This document shows, in pieces, positions 35,501 through 45,315 of a stretch of 64,000 bases of DNA (positions are counted from its first letter, which is position 1; every line of letters begins with the position of its first letter). Source of the stretch: Desmodesmus armatus. Taxonomy: Eukaryota; Chlorophyta; Chlorophyceae; Sphaeropleales; Scenedesmaceae. The position numbers and the translations under genes were made by a program. A model generated the notes under the pieces. The model was not told the DNA's origin. It made no database searches and was given only the letters and a program-made list of their open reading frames with translations. The stretch is taken from the NCBI GenBank assembly GCA_007449985.2, contig VIIQ02000631.1, forward strand, positions 124,001-188,000, read 5' to 3'.

Positions 35501-37397
35501 CACAAGGTTAGGCAACATGCAAACATGTACAAGGCATAAAGCGTCTGAATGCGCGGCCATTGAAGCACATGGGGCCTGCGCCACACTACTAAAACCTGGC
35601 CGAAATACCACCTTCATAAACACCTGAATCCTGCCCCTGGTCATCAGATCCGCTTTAGCTCAGCTGGTTAGAGCGCTCGGCTGTTAACCGGGAGGTCATG
35701 AGTTCGATCCTCATAAGCGGAGTAATACTGTTTTGGCCCGGATTGAGATGTTTTGGTGTGTTTGGCACATGGAGATGTTGTTATCGCCTTGCCTTACACC
35801 ACTGCGGGAAAGGGAGAGCTCACGAGCGTGAATGCTATCACCCCCCCCCCCTCTCACCACCACGCCTCACCTACAGGGAACATCGCGTGTGCCAGCTGCT
35901 GCTGTGTGAGGCCTGCCAGGAAGTAACTCTGGTCCTTGCCAGGGTCAGACCCAGCCAGCAGCACAGGCCGCCATGCTGCTGCACCACCATCTCCTGCTGG
36001 TAGCCCACTGCTGTCAGACACTGCTGGCGCCCCCAGCACTACCTCCGCACCCGGCAGCTCCCCTGCTGCTGATGCTGCTGCTGTCAAAGCAGCAACATGT
36101 TGGCCCACTGCTGCTGCTGAATCCGATGCTGGCGCCCACCCAAGCCGCGCATAGTGCCCAGTGGCCAGCAGGTCTGCGCCCTTCTCCCTGGCAAACTGCA
36201 GCAGCGCACCAAACTTGATGTGGCTGTTGCAGGCCAGGTCTGGGTTGGGGGTAAGGCCACGGCTCAAACCTTGCAGGAAGGCCTCAAACACGTCGTTCCA
36301 GTACCTGCCAGGCGACAGCAACAGCAGCAGAACCAGCAGGTGCAACAACGTCAATTTTGGTCCAGACAACCACCACAAGCACTGCTGAGCTGGCCAGCAG
36401 CTGTGGGAGGTGCACACGCGCAAAATGCCGCATCATGCCGGGCAAGCACATAACAAATTACTGATCCAAGCCGTCGATCCTGTGAGTCCCATGCTACGCT
36501 ATGCTGTGCTGTGCTGTGGCCCCACCTTGACACAAAGTCAGCCTGGTACAAGGGTATGCCCAGGGCCTTGCACAGCTCCTGTGCATCTGCCAAGTCTGCC
36601 TCAGAGGTGCATGTGGGTGTGCCGGCACCCGCCTCATCTGCTGCATCCCAGTTGTGCATGTACACACCAAACAGCTGGTAGCCCTGCTGCTGCAGCAGCA
36701 GCGCAGACACAGCAGAGTCAACCCCGCCAGACACCGCCACCGCCACCACACGCCCCCGAGGGTGCCTGCTGGGGTCATGGGCATCATGGGGGCCAGCCGC
36801 CACTGCTGCTGCTGCTGCTGCGGGTGCTGCTGCGGGTACTGCTGCTGGGGCCTGTAGAGGAGACGGGCATGGCTGGTTATGTGCAAAGTCCAGCACATAC
36901 CCCTGGCAGCTGCTGCTGCTGTTGCTGCTGCTGATGCCACCCACACTGCTGGAGTAAGGCCTCCACGGCTGCCACAACTGCGTGCTGCTGCTGTTACTGC
37001 TGATGCTGCTGCTGTAGGCCCTCGTATGCTGCTGGTTGTGCTGCACGGTGGGTCTGCCAGCTGCTGGTGCTTGCAGAGCAGGGCGAGGGCACTGCTGTAG
37101 AGAGAGCAGGGCAGGCGTGCGGGTGGGCCAGCCCCATCCCCTGTGGACTGCTTGCAGCAGGGCAGGAGTGCAGTGCTCTGCACAGCCTTGCTGCTGCTGT
37201 TCCACGAGTTCATACTGCTGCAGGCGATGCTGGCTGCAGTTCTTGCTGGCGTGGCTACAGGTCCGGATGTTGCGGGCCACAGCCAGGCCCCACGGCTGGG
37301 CGGTTGCGATGCCAGCAGCACTGGCCACAAGCACGGCTTGCTGTCGGGTAGCTACGGCTGCAGCTGCGGCTGCTTGTGCTAATCGCAGCTGCATCAT
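29563..37397 (-). CDS. TRMU: tRNA-specific 2-thiouridylase (TRMU/MnmA family)
   Basis: Makes 2-thiouridine at the wobble position of Glu, Gln and Lys tRNAs, using ATP and persulfide sulfur; the eukaryotic enzyme acts in mitochondria and/or plastids. Exons on the minus strand: 37397-36526, 36304-35871 and 30527-29563, phases 2 and 1, giving 756 residues. The PP-loop SGGVDS is at about residues 223-228. The first catalytic Cys is in TPNPDLACN (about C316) and the second in SAGICFIG (about C464). KDQSYFLAGL, the TVGQ segment, NWV and the C-terminal PGQ plus YDGDVCLG follow as in the family. About 220 residues of Gln/Ser-rich N-terminus may hold an organelle presequence. Intron 2 is 5343 bp and carries retrotransposons and a tRNA gene. 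The start codon overlaps the stop of the Pkr1-like gene (ATGA), and an in-frame TGA lies 12 codons upstream of it. The stop codon lies in a dispersed repeat. Confidence 0.92.
31542..32744 (-). pseudogene. Non-LTR reverse transcriptase, 5'-truncated
   Basis: About 400 residues of a LINE ORF2-type reverse transcriptase. The fragment starts inside the palm domain, shows RQGCVIAPLLFNIFFD and the catalytic YADDLMLMS (YxDD type), then a conserved thumb/C-terminal region with FKYLGGVVD, SETWALTQKQ and RLRWLGHVLRM. The endonuclease and fingers regions are absent. Upstream the open frame continues only because it runs through the R1 repeat of the neighbouring insertion, so the first 50 codons of the open frame (up to 32894) are not part of the enzyme. 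The frame itself is uninterrupted to the stop, which suggests a fairly recent insertion. It cannot be autonomous. Confidence 0.9.
32745..35243 (-). repeat. R1: LINE 3'-end module, five copies here plus a diverged one at 30738-30840
   Basis: Copies lie at about 32745-32873, 33969-34092, 34804-34935, 35026-35105 (shortened) and 35114-35243; the oldest-looking copy is at 30738-30840. On the minus strand each ends with CAATGTAACACAAAT (TTGTAACAAAT in the diverged one) and then an (ATC)n tail, or (AC)n in the diverged copy. TGTAA inside this end matches the algal poly(A) signal. Copies are nearly identical apart from the 30738 one. Confidence 0.85.
33161..33970 (-). pseudogene. C-terminal part of a retrotransposon ORF with a Cys/His cluster
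   Basis: A 269-residue open frame in the second element of the array. It has a Cys/His cluster (ACGERLHQEAGECVCG, then HHYWDCPVAQ), similar in style to the zinc-binding segment that follows reverse transcriptase in many LINEs. An Ala-rich part and a poly-Gln stretch follow. The 5' end coincides with the next insertion boundary at about 33969, so it is a truncated copy. Part of it (the poly-Gln segment onwards) is repeated at 34385-34625. I cannot prove it belongs to the same ORF as the reverse transcriptase fragment; the shared 3' UTR suggests so. Confidence 0.6.
34713..35542 (-). repeat. R2: second 3'-end module and a short direct repeat
   Basis: A segment of about 90 bp at 34713-34803 recurs at about 35353-35450. 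On the minus strand it ends CAATGTAACGAACAATG and then (AGTG)n. The end structure matches R1 although the rest differs, so it probably marks a second, related LINE family. An 80-bp segment (starting GCGCCACCTCCTTCTC) is also directly repeated at 35271-35352 and 35461-35542. Confidence 0.75.
35649..35722 (+). tRNA. tRNA-Asn (GUU)
   Basis: A 74-nt cloverleaf. The acceptor stem TCCGCTT (35649-35655) pairs with AAGCGGA (35715-35721), with discriminator G at 35722. The D arm contains AGCTGGTTA. The anticodon loop CTGTTAA has GTT at 35683-35685. The T arm ATGAG-TTCGATC-CTCAT is perfect. There is no intron and no encoded CCA. A short T run (TTTT at about 35730) could end Pol III transcription. It lies inside TRMU intron 2, on the opposite strand, at the outer edge of the retrotransposon array. 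Confidence 0.93.
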
Positions 37398-37768
37398 GAC
37401 TGCTTTTTGCTGTCCTCGCCTGTAGACGATGGCTCAGCCTCTGCTGCCGCTGCTGTTTGCTGCTGTTCTGTTGGGACCACACCAACCACACCGATCATCC
37501 AGATCATGAGGCCCCACAGCCCAATCGCTAAAAAGATTAGTACTAAGACGTGGGGTACCAAGGCTGGGTTAGCAGTGAGGGAGAAGGCAAGCAGAACAAT
37601 CAAGGAAAAGATCACCAGCAGCAGTGCAACGTTGAAGGCAATGAAGGTGGCTAGGTTGGTTCCAGGTTGCAGGGCACCAACGGCAATGTCATTGAAGAAG
37701 TCCATATTGTTGTTGCTGCAGGCCAGCGAGGGCTGATCGGTCTTGTCCTTACCACACAGTACTGCCAT
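37394..37768 (-). CDS. Small two-helix membrane protein, Pkr1-like (V-ATPase assembly factor family)
   Basis: A single-exon frame of 124 residues. It shows a short N-terminal segment with FFNDIAVGALQPGTN, two hydrophobic segments (FIAFNVALLLVIFSLIVLLA and HVLVLIFLAIGLWGLMIWMI), then a charged Glu/Ser/Lys tail. The order 'F..PGT', helix, helix with a GLW(G/W) motif fits the Pkr1 family, ER membrane proteins needed for V-ATPase Vo assembly in yeast. The start may be the ATG at 37768 or at 37705 (MDFFND); a potential 40-nt GTAAGG...CTGCAG intron lies between them. The stop TGA at 37396-37394 overlaps the ATG of TRMU. A divergent kinase gene starts 261 bp upstream. Family assignment is by pattern only. 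Confidence 0.65.
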   Translation of the reverse strand: MAVLCGKDKTDQPSLACSNNNMDFFNDIAVGALQPGTNLATFIAFNVALLLVIFSLIVLLAFSLTANPALVPHVLVLIFLAIGLWGLMIWMIGVVGVVPTEQQQTAAAAEAEPSSTGEDSKKQS

Positions 37769-38029
37769 GCACTGAGGGGGTTTGAATGTGACGTGTTACA
37801 CAGTGTGCACAAACCGGACGACACTTTATTGTGTTTGTATTGTGTACATAGCCGCACGATTATCGTATCTAGCACCGCATGCGGACGTGTCCAAGGTTTC
37901 TGCATATAAGATAGGCAACAGCACTGCAGATGCACTCAGTTTCAGCCCATTAAATCTCTTCCAACAGTCCTCATACTGATACCAAGTGCACTTGACCCAC
38001 CCTATGCCCCGTTCAAGAGGGGTGGGCTC
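37769..38029. promoter_or_regulatory. Shared upstream region of the Pkr1-like and kinase genes
   Basis: 261 bp between two divergent start codons. It is more AT-rich than its surroundings (for example TTTATTGTGTTTGTATTGTG near 37826) and should contain both promoters and 5' UTRs. No defined element is recognised. Confidence 0.5.
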
Positions 38030-41000
38030 ATGAGGCATGGCAAGCAGCATGACAATGCAGCTCAGCAAAGTCACAAACACGCCTCAGGCAGGCAGTCCCC
38101 AGCACCCAGCAGCAATGCTACAGCTAGTTCCACGGGACCCCTACAGCCAAGCAGGAGTGCTGGCAGGCTGCAGCCCTCAGGGCGATCAGGGGCATCGAAC
38201 GAGACGCAAGCTGCTGTCCCACCAAAGTCCGTGTCCAAGGCTCTAAGCCAAAAGCGCAGTGCAAGCAGCCTGGCTTCATCCCTCATCACGTCATTATCTT
38301 CAGGGGGTGGCAGTGCCTTCGGCAACACCAACGACAGCCCCACCACAGCACCAAGCAGCACCAACCCCGACACCGCTCAGGGCAACAGCAGCAGCAGTAC
38401 TGGATCCAACCTACCAGCCATCGGCAGCAGGACCGTCTCTGCAAAAGCCAGTGCTTTCACCGCAGCTGGGGCTGGGCTAGGAGCTTTCAGCCAGGCAGCA
38501 ACAGCAGCAACGGCGTCCAGCAGCCGGCCACATTCACGGCATGCCTCTCTTGGCGCCCCAGCATCCCGCAGCTACAGCCCGGTACAGGGCACACCACCAG
38601 CGACTGGGGCCCCAGCAGCAGATGCTGCTGTTGGTGGTACTACAAGCAGGGCCTCTTCTACTGGCCCATCTGGTCGTGCTGGAGCAGCTGGCAGCTTGTT
38701 TCGTGAGGGTAGTGCGCTGAGTCTTGCCAACAGCAGCGAGTTGTATTCTGTCAGCCCCACACCCACCTCCAGGAGCTTCACTGACCAAGGTAAGTGTCAG
38801 CGCTGCTTGCTTGAGAGGGCCCTCAGTTATCACAAAAATGTTCAGTGCCATGTGCATGGGGCAGCAGCGCGCTTGTGTTCGCACTGATCTCCCAGAGCCG
38901 GCGCTGTGGGCACTGTCTGGCAGTAGTCTGCTTTGTTGGGGGGTGCAGGAAGGGGCACGTCACTTGCGCCTGGCCATACACACTAGAGGCCAAGATACCG
39001 TTTGCCATGGCCTTCCAGTGAAGCAGCGGCCGACACTGTTAAGAGGGCCTCTTAATGCTCAAGCACAGCTTGTCAGCCTCCTAGTGCCCTTTCACTTGTC
39101 CAGGCATGTGCACATACATGTGCATACATGCAGTACCTCATTCAATGAGATGGTGGCACCACCTGACACCCACCGCCAAATGTGTGTTTCACGGTCCCGC
39201 CCATGCAGGTGCCAGCACAACCTCCAGCGCCACAGGCCTCAGGAGCAAGGGCAGCGCAGGACAGCAACTCCCACCACTGCCGCCTCTCAGCAACCCCGGG
39301 GGTTTGGGTCCCTGCAGCCTGGAGGGCGGGAAAGCTGTGCTCTTCAAGGAGGCAGCAGTGAAGTTCCTGGATCCCCTGGGGCAGCCGCTGGCTGTCAACG
39401 GCAGCAGCAGCAGTGCCGGAAGCAGTGCATACGGTGCACCTGCTGTGCAGTTCCTCAGCACTACGGGTGGCAGCACGTCATCTGTTGGATCTTCTGATTG
39501 GGGCACACCCTTCAGCAGTAGTATGAGCAGTAGTGCTCCAGGAGGCAGCAAGCCAGAGACAGCAAGGTGGGCGGTTTTATGGAAGAAAACAGATCCCGTG
39601 TTCACAGCTACTTGCTGGTGTAGTACACCCCAGTACAGTGCAGGTGCATGATCACTGTCTCTTTCATTGCAGCAGGTGTTGACTGCAAAGTGCGGGCCTG
39701 TTGGAGACATGCCCAGACATAGGTTTTCTGGTGGCTAGGCAGTGCAGCGCTGCAGTGGTCATCTACTGATCACAACTTGTGGTGCTGTCTCCCGTGTGCT
39801 GAAACAGGTCACGCAGCAAGGTGTCGTTCCAGTTAGCCCCGGCCAGGGTGTCATTCCTCAACAGTACAGACGGCAGCCCAACAGCAGGCCCCAGCACAAG
39901 TGGCCCCTCCAGCACTACAGAACCCACCAGCCCCACAGCATCAAGTGCAGGCAGCAAGGCAAGCAGCAGGCACGGCAGTACAGGCGGCCAAGCCATCAGC
40001 ACGGCTGCTGGGCAGTTGTGCCACATGCAAGTTATGCGTGGCAGTGTGGTTGGTGTGCCGCAGTTGGGTGCTGACTTGACTCAGCAGAGCCCCGATGCTG
40101 TTGTGGGGCAGACACATGGCAAGGGTCGCAGGAGCGGGACTCATCAGGGTAGTGAAACAGGACACACCATGGCAGAAGGTAGGTGCACCCAACAGGTTCT
40201 TGAAGATCCAACTTGAGCCTTAAAGCAGGTGTCGATAAGGCGAACGGCCTAATTCCAGGGTTGATGCTGTGGCCACCGCTGCACACAGCTGCTATGATGC
40301 CGCCTGCATGACGGCACTAGCCTGTTCCCATCTTGCCTAACAGACTTGTCTATTGCAGCAGGCTAGCCTTCCAGAGCTGAGTCTTGTTCCGCACACCTCT
40401 TGTCAGCACCCCCACTTTCTTGTATGGTTGCAAACAGTGCAGAACAGAGCAGTCGCTGGGGGCTGCAGTTTGCTACAACTTTGGCTACAGCTTTCTAGAA
40501 GAATGCCTACCTGCCTCCTTGCCTCCGCCTCTGTCTGCCTGCAGGTTTGAAGGGCGGGTTGATGGCCATAGCCAACAAGTTCAAGCAGCTGGCCCTGGTG
40601 CTGGCAGAAGGCAGCGACAACGGCAGCTCAGAAGCCAGCCCTGGCAGCTGCACCTCAGATGGCGGCAGCCTCAGCCTCAGCCCAGTCCCAACACCCAAAG
40701 ACGGCAACAGTGTGGTTCGCGCAGCAGCTTACAAGCAGCACCATGGCTACCTGCCCACTCCTGCGGCATCGTTGGCAGGGGGCATGAGCTTCAAGATGCA
40801 CAGCAGTGGCGGGGGTGCAGCAGTGTACCGAGCAGGCACAAGCCTGTCACGTGCTGGCAGTACGAGCCTGTCGCGTGCAGGCAGCACTTCACTGTGCGCC
40901 TCACGTGCAGGTAGCAAGTCGGTGTCTCGAGCCAACAGCACGAAGCTTCTGCTACCTGACGAAGGCGACCACAGCCCTGAAAGTGAGTCAGCACGAGCAT

Positions 41001-44000
41001 CATCCGCAACAGCGCCAGGAGCTGGGATGCTGTGTGCAGCTGGCGAGGCTGTGGAGGGTGCTGCAGGCTGTCACAGCAGTATGGCACTGCCGCCCCAAGG
41101 CAGCAGCACAGCGGGTTTGATGCCGCTACCGCCGGGTGTTGTGCCTGTCTTCGGCGCCGCAGCTGCTGCTGGTGCAGCAAGTGAACCCTCCTGCAGCAAT
41201 AACGACAGCAGCAGCAGGCAGCTGGCGCCAGGACCAGGCGGTGTTGTCGGAGGGGCCAGCAGTGTGCAGCAAGGCAGCAGCGGCGGCGGCAGCCAGAGTT
41301 TGGCGGGGGGTAGCAAGGCAGGGCCCCTGAAGCTGGGGCCGGCAAACCTGCCTGGCCCGCTGCTGCTGGCTGTGTCACCCTGGTTGCCCAGGGCACTGCA
41401 GCGGGACCACTGGTGCCTGGCGGACTTTGCGGTGCAGAAGAAGGTCTATGATGGCTATGCGTCAACAATCTGCAAGGTACATCATTGTGATAGAGCATGC
41501 TGTAGATTGTGCCAAGCTTTTCAGTGCAACCCAACTGGCAGGATTTACTTGCACAAGCAAAGAGACACAACTGTAAGAGGGCGTCTGTCATCACAGAGGG
41601 ATGTGTGCTGATTTGTGTACTGTGCAGGCAAAGGATCGCAAATCCGGCATGACTGTCGCGCTGAAGCTCTACCGCATGCACAAGCTCAACGACATCAGCA
41701 GCCACCAAGTGGCACGGGAGGTACGGCGTGTGACTTGAAAGCGATGACGGTGTCACCAGATGCCTTGTCTGCATGTGGCTGCTCTTGAGCATGAAGTCCA
41801 TGTTGTACTCTGTGTGGCAGCTACATCTGAACACGTGGCAATGCTGTGTTTTGTGCCGCAGGTCCGCTTGCACATCGGGCTGCAGCATGAGAACATCATC
41901 GACCTGTATGCAGCATGGCAGGAGGCGGGAAACGTTGTGCTGGTGCAGGTGCGTTGTGATGGAGCTGTGGCGCTGCCACAGCAGGTCGAAGCACAATTTG
42001 CGCCGTTCCTGTCGTGCGCATGCCATGCAGCGCAGGCCAGGACTGGCGTCGTGACGCCACTGTTGCACTATTGATGGCAGCCGCACGGGTTCAACCATGC
42101 CATGCAGGTGCTTGAATGCACTTTTCATGGAACACCATGACGTGCGCACGCAGCACGCAGCATGTGAGCTGCAGGAATATGTTTGTGTTGGATGGAGCTT
42201 TACTTGGGACGATGCCTCTGCTGCTGCAGGAGTTTGCTGGTCACGGAGACTTATGGTCCTTTATTGACAGCAACAGCGGGCGCCTCACAGAGCGTGTGAC
42301 AGTGTCGCTGGTGCTGCAGCCCTTCCTGCGGGGCCTGCACTTCCTGCACTCTGCCGGCATCGCGCACAGGTAAGAGGGGGTCAGTGTGGCCGTGCAAGAG
42401 GTCAGATCGTTGCGGCATTTGCGCTGCATGGTCAGCTGGTGTGCTGGCAGCGCTGCATGCAGCTGTTGTCTGCACCACATGCCATAGCCTTGCAGTCCCT
42501 GCAGATCACCGTGCTCCCCCTCAGCACTTGAGGTCAGTGCTTGTGAGTGTGGTCTGCACCTCCTGGTTACTGCCTGCAGGGACATCAAGCCTGAGAACGT
42601 GCTGTTTGGCAGCAACATGACACTCAAGCTGGCGGACTTTGGTCTGGCTGTCAACCTTTGGGAGGAGCCTGCCGTCACCCGTGTGGGTGAGTGTAGCACT
42701 GGTGCACAGTAGCTGGTGGAGGGGCATGCACCGCATGGCCTTTGGGCAGTCAGCACAATTGAGGAAACCCCAGCCAGCTAAAGAAGCATACTCCATGGTA
42801 GAGTTGACATCAACTGGTTACCATGCCTGGAGTGGCATGCGTGCTGAGTTTATTGTGTGCTAGTGCTGCTTGCGTGGTTTCAGGCACTCTGGACTATATG
42901 GCCCCGGAGGTCCTGCGCTGCCCACTCAAGCGCAACCCGGGTGACAACAAGGACCGGCCTGAACTGCACTACGCCACAGCAGTAGATGCATGGGCTGTTG
43001 GTGTGCTGGCCTACGAGCTGCTGACTGGCAGGTACGCGGGCAAGCAGGGGGCCTTGCCACAAATGTGCATCATGCATGGTGGTTTGTGTGGCACCCAGAT
43101 GTTTGGGCGGTTGAGAATGCAGTGTGCACTGCCTTATGGACCGCATGCTGTTGTGGAGGGCCACCAAAGCCCTAAACCTGTCCAGTGCTGGCAGTAGCCA
43201 GTAGATGCTGCTGCAATCTGCAAACGGAACACCTTGCAATACCGCCCTTGCTTGTGGGATGGTGCTGTGGCTCTGCAGGGCGCCATTCACAGCATCTGGC
43301 GCGTCAGATGCCGCCATCCAGTCAGCTATCTGCACAGCCGCCCCAGCCTTTCCCAGCAGGATGTCGGAGCCTGCCAAGCAATTCATCACAGCGGCCCTGA
43401 ACAAGCTGCCCTCAGCGCGGCCAACAGTGCTGCAAATGCTGCAGCACCCCTGGATCCGAAGCTTCCAGGTGAGCAGCACACTTGGATGATGGGGCCTTGC
43501 CAAGGCCAACTCATGTTGGATGTCCGCTGCATGGCCTGTAAACTTTCGCCGCTGAGCGCTGTAAGCAGAGCTTTTCTTATGGCAGTTGACGTGCGCATCA
43601 GTGCAAGCGACTTCCACACATTACATGCTGCGCGCAGCATGCCTGGAGCCCATGCCAGGGTTTAGGAGTATGGTTGTGCTGTGTTGACTCTGTCACACAT
43701 TTGTGCGTTGCAGAGATCGCATTCAAACGCACGCGCTGAGCCGCGCACCTCACAAGAGCTGAGAGGAACAGGCAGGCTGCAGATGCCCAGCAAGAGCATC
43801 AGGCAAGCAGAACCCCCAGCACTGAACCAAGGCACCTCGGAGCAGGTGGGGCCACCCGACAGCAGCGGCCCTGCAGCCGCCCCCAGTGGCAGCAGCAGGG
43901 CAACTGGGAACCCAGGAGCACTTGCACTACATAAGCAGATGTCTTTGCGGTCTGCGGGCAGTGGTCGAGGCTTGAGCAGCGGGGTAAGCACCATGCAGCT

Positions 44001-44079
44001 GGCAGGTGCAGCAGCAGGTGTTTGGAACAGTGACGACAATGGGTTGACTGGGTATGCAACAGGGAGCACGGGCGTCTGA
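38030..44079 (+). CDS. Large Ser-rich protein kinase, Aurora-like
   Basis: A Ser/Thr protein kinase with a long disordered N-terminus. Exons: 38030-38789, 39209-39566, 39808-40178, 40545-41476, 41628-41720, 41862-41948, 42230-42369, 42580-42686, 42884-43031, 43279-43468 and 43714-44079, all in phase, 1183 residues. The first 780 residues are Ser/Ala/Gly-rich; SRAGS-type repeats occur near 40840-40935. The kinase domain spans about residues 785-1062: VALK (K820), HRDIKPEN (D915), DFG (D933), GTLDYMAPE (E958) and DAWAVGVLAYELLTG. The glycine-rich loop is degenerate: KVYDGYASTICKA lacks GxGxxG. An Aurora/polo-like placement rests on WCLADF before the domain and GTLDYMAPE after the activation loop; other plant and algal kinase families remain possible. 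A Ser-rich tail of about 120 residues follows the domain. Confidence 0.85.
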
Positions 44080-45315
44080 GGCGAGGCTGGGTGGGGAGCA
44101 CACAGATGTGCGGTGTTGGTGGTGTGGTGCATGTGAGCTGGGGTGGGCTTGGTTGCATCGCCACAGCCGCCATAGCGCAAACTTGTACATTACACCCTAG
44201 TGAAGCTTGGTGCTGGCCCAGCTCTGGCAGAGCACACAGGACAGATGCTGCGATGATTGACGAGTTTGATGCAGCTGCTGGCTATGGTTGTTCACGATAG
44301 CATTCATGCCAATAAGCATGCTATGCTCCGTTTGATACGGGGTGCGGCTGGTTGGTGTTGATCAGTGTGCATATGCCTGCAGCGCTGGTGGTTGCTGAAA
44401 AGTAAGCAGGACTGTGCATGTGCATCTTGCACATGCAGGGTGAGTTGGACCCAATGATGCATGAGGGGGCTGGCCAATAAGGGTGCATGCTGATGCGAGC
44501 CATGCATGGCTGCAGCACATGAGCAGGCTGCTCAGTGCCACGATTTGCTGATTGTTGCATGCATGTTGCCAGTTTTTGCTTCCAGCATGTGGCCCTTCTT
44601 GATGGTGTGTTATGTACTTGTGCGGTGCTGATCATGACGCTGCTCGTTTGTTATTTATGTATGTGGCAAGACAACTGCTGGTATGATTGTGGTGAAAGTT
44701 GCAGCTGTCTTGGCTGCTGGCCGGCATCAATGCTGGAGTTGTGTGGTACAGGTGGAGGCTGCACAGTTTGGACCCCTTCCACTACCTTGCTGATCATGGA
44801 CCTGTTCAGCTTGCATCCCTGACTGAGTGGTGGCAGTGGCAACCACCTTGCACTGCGCCATGGTGGACTCATGGCCTATGGTTGACCCGTGCGTGGCCAT
44901 GCTACCATGGTACTGCGGCACACACACCAGGGGGTCAACTTGGGTTGATGCCTCGTCATCATGAGCTGGTGTACGCACTGCATCTGTCAGTGGTTGTCAG
45001 GGTGAGCTTGCCAGGATTGCTCCCCTCACCACATCAACTTGGTAACAACTGTCAGGGTTTCTGGCCGGGTCTTTGACCGCTGCAAAGTGCGCCTTGACAG
45101 CTGTGAACAGCACGGTGTAAGCTTGATGTTGAGGTTGATTTGTTTGATGTGCTACACAGCGTGCGTTCTCTGGCGGGCGTGGGTTAGCAATCCCGCCAAT
45201 CACATTACCTCACCGACAGCCTTGCCAAAGCGTCCTGATTCCATCGTCGATTGTTTTTACTGGCCTCTGTAGCTGTCTCGACACTGCTGGTTGCTGTCGT
45301 CCAACCTGTCTGCAG
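44080..45315. other. Gap after the kinase gene
   Basis: No gene supported. It presumably holds the kinase 3' UTR and upstream exon(s) of the low-complexity gene, which begins at a splice acceptor near 45315. A TGTAA occurs at about 45117. Confidence 0.4.

Larger units (their letters stand above)
30738..35545 (-). mobile_element. Array of 5'-truncated non-LTR retrotransposons in TRMU intron 2
   Basis: Several insertions of related LINE elements lie head to tail, all on the minus strand. Each ends in a shared 3' module (R1 or R2) followed by a simple-sequence tail. By R1 position the elements end at about 30738, 32745, 33969, 34804, 35026 and 35114; each body extends to higher coordinates and is cut at a different 5' point. 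The first carries a reverse transcriptase fragment and the second a Cys/His plus poly-Gln reading frame. The third repeats 0.65 kb of the second (33969-34630 versus 32745-33405). Their 3' UTRs share GAGCATGGAA followed by GATGCGGCCTTGTG, confirming one family. No element is complete. Confidence 0.8.

Noticed and set aside
32745..35545. CRISPR-like array of direct repeats
   Set aside because: Repeats are long, unequally spaced, and are retrotransposon 3' ends in a eukaryotic intron.
29563..37397. Bacterial contamination or recent bacterial transfer for the MnmA-like gene
   Set aside because: It has GT-AG introns, a long Gln/Ser-rich N-terminus and host-like codon use, as expected for the ancient eukaryotic TRMU.
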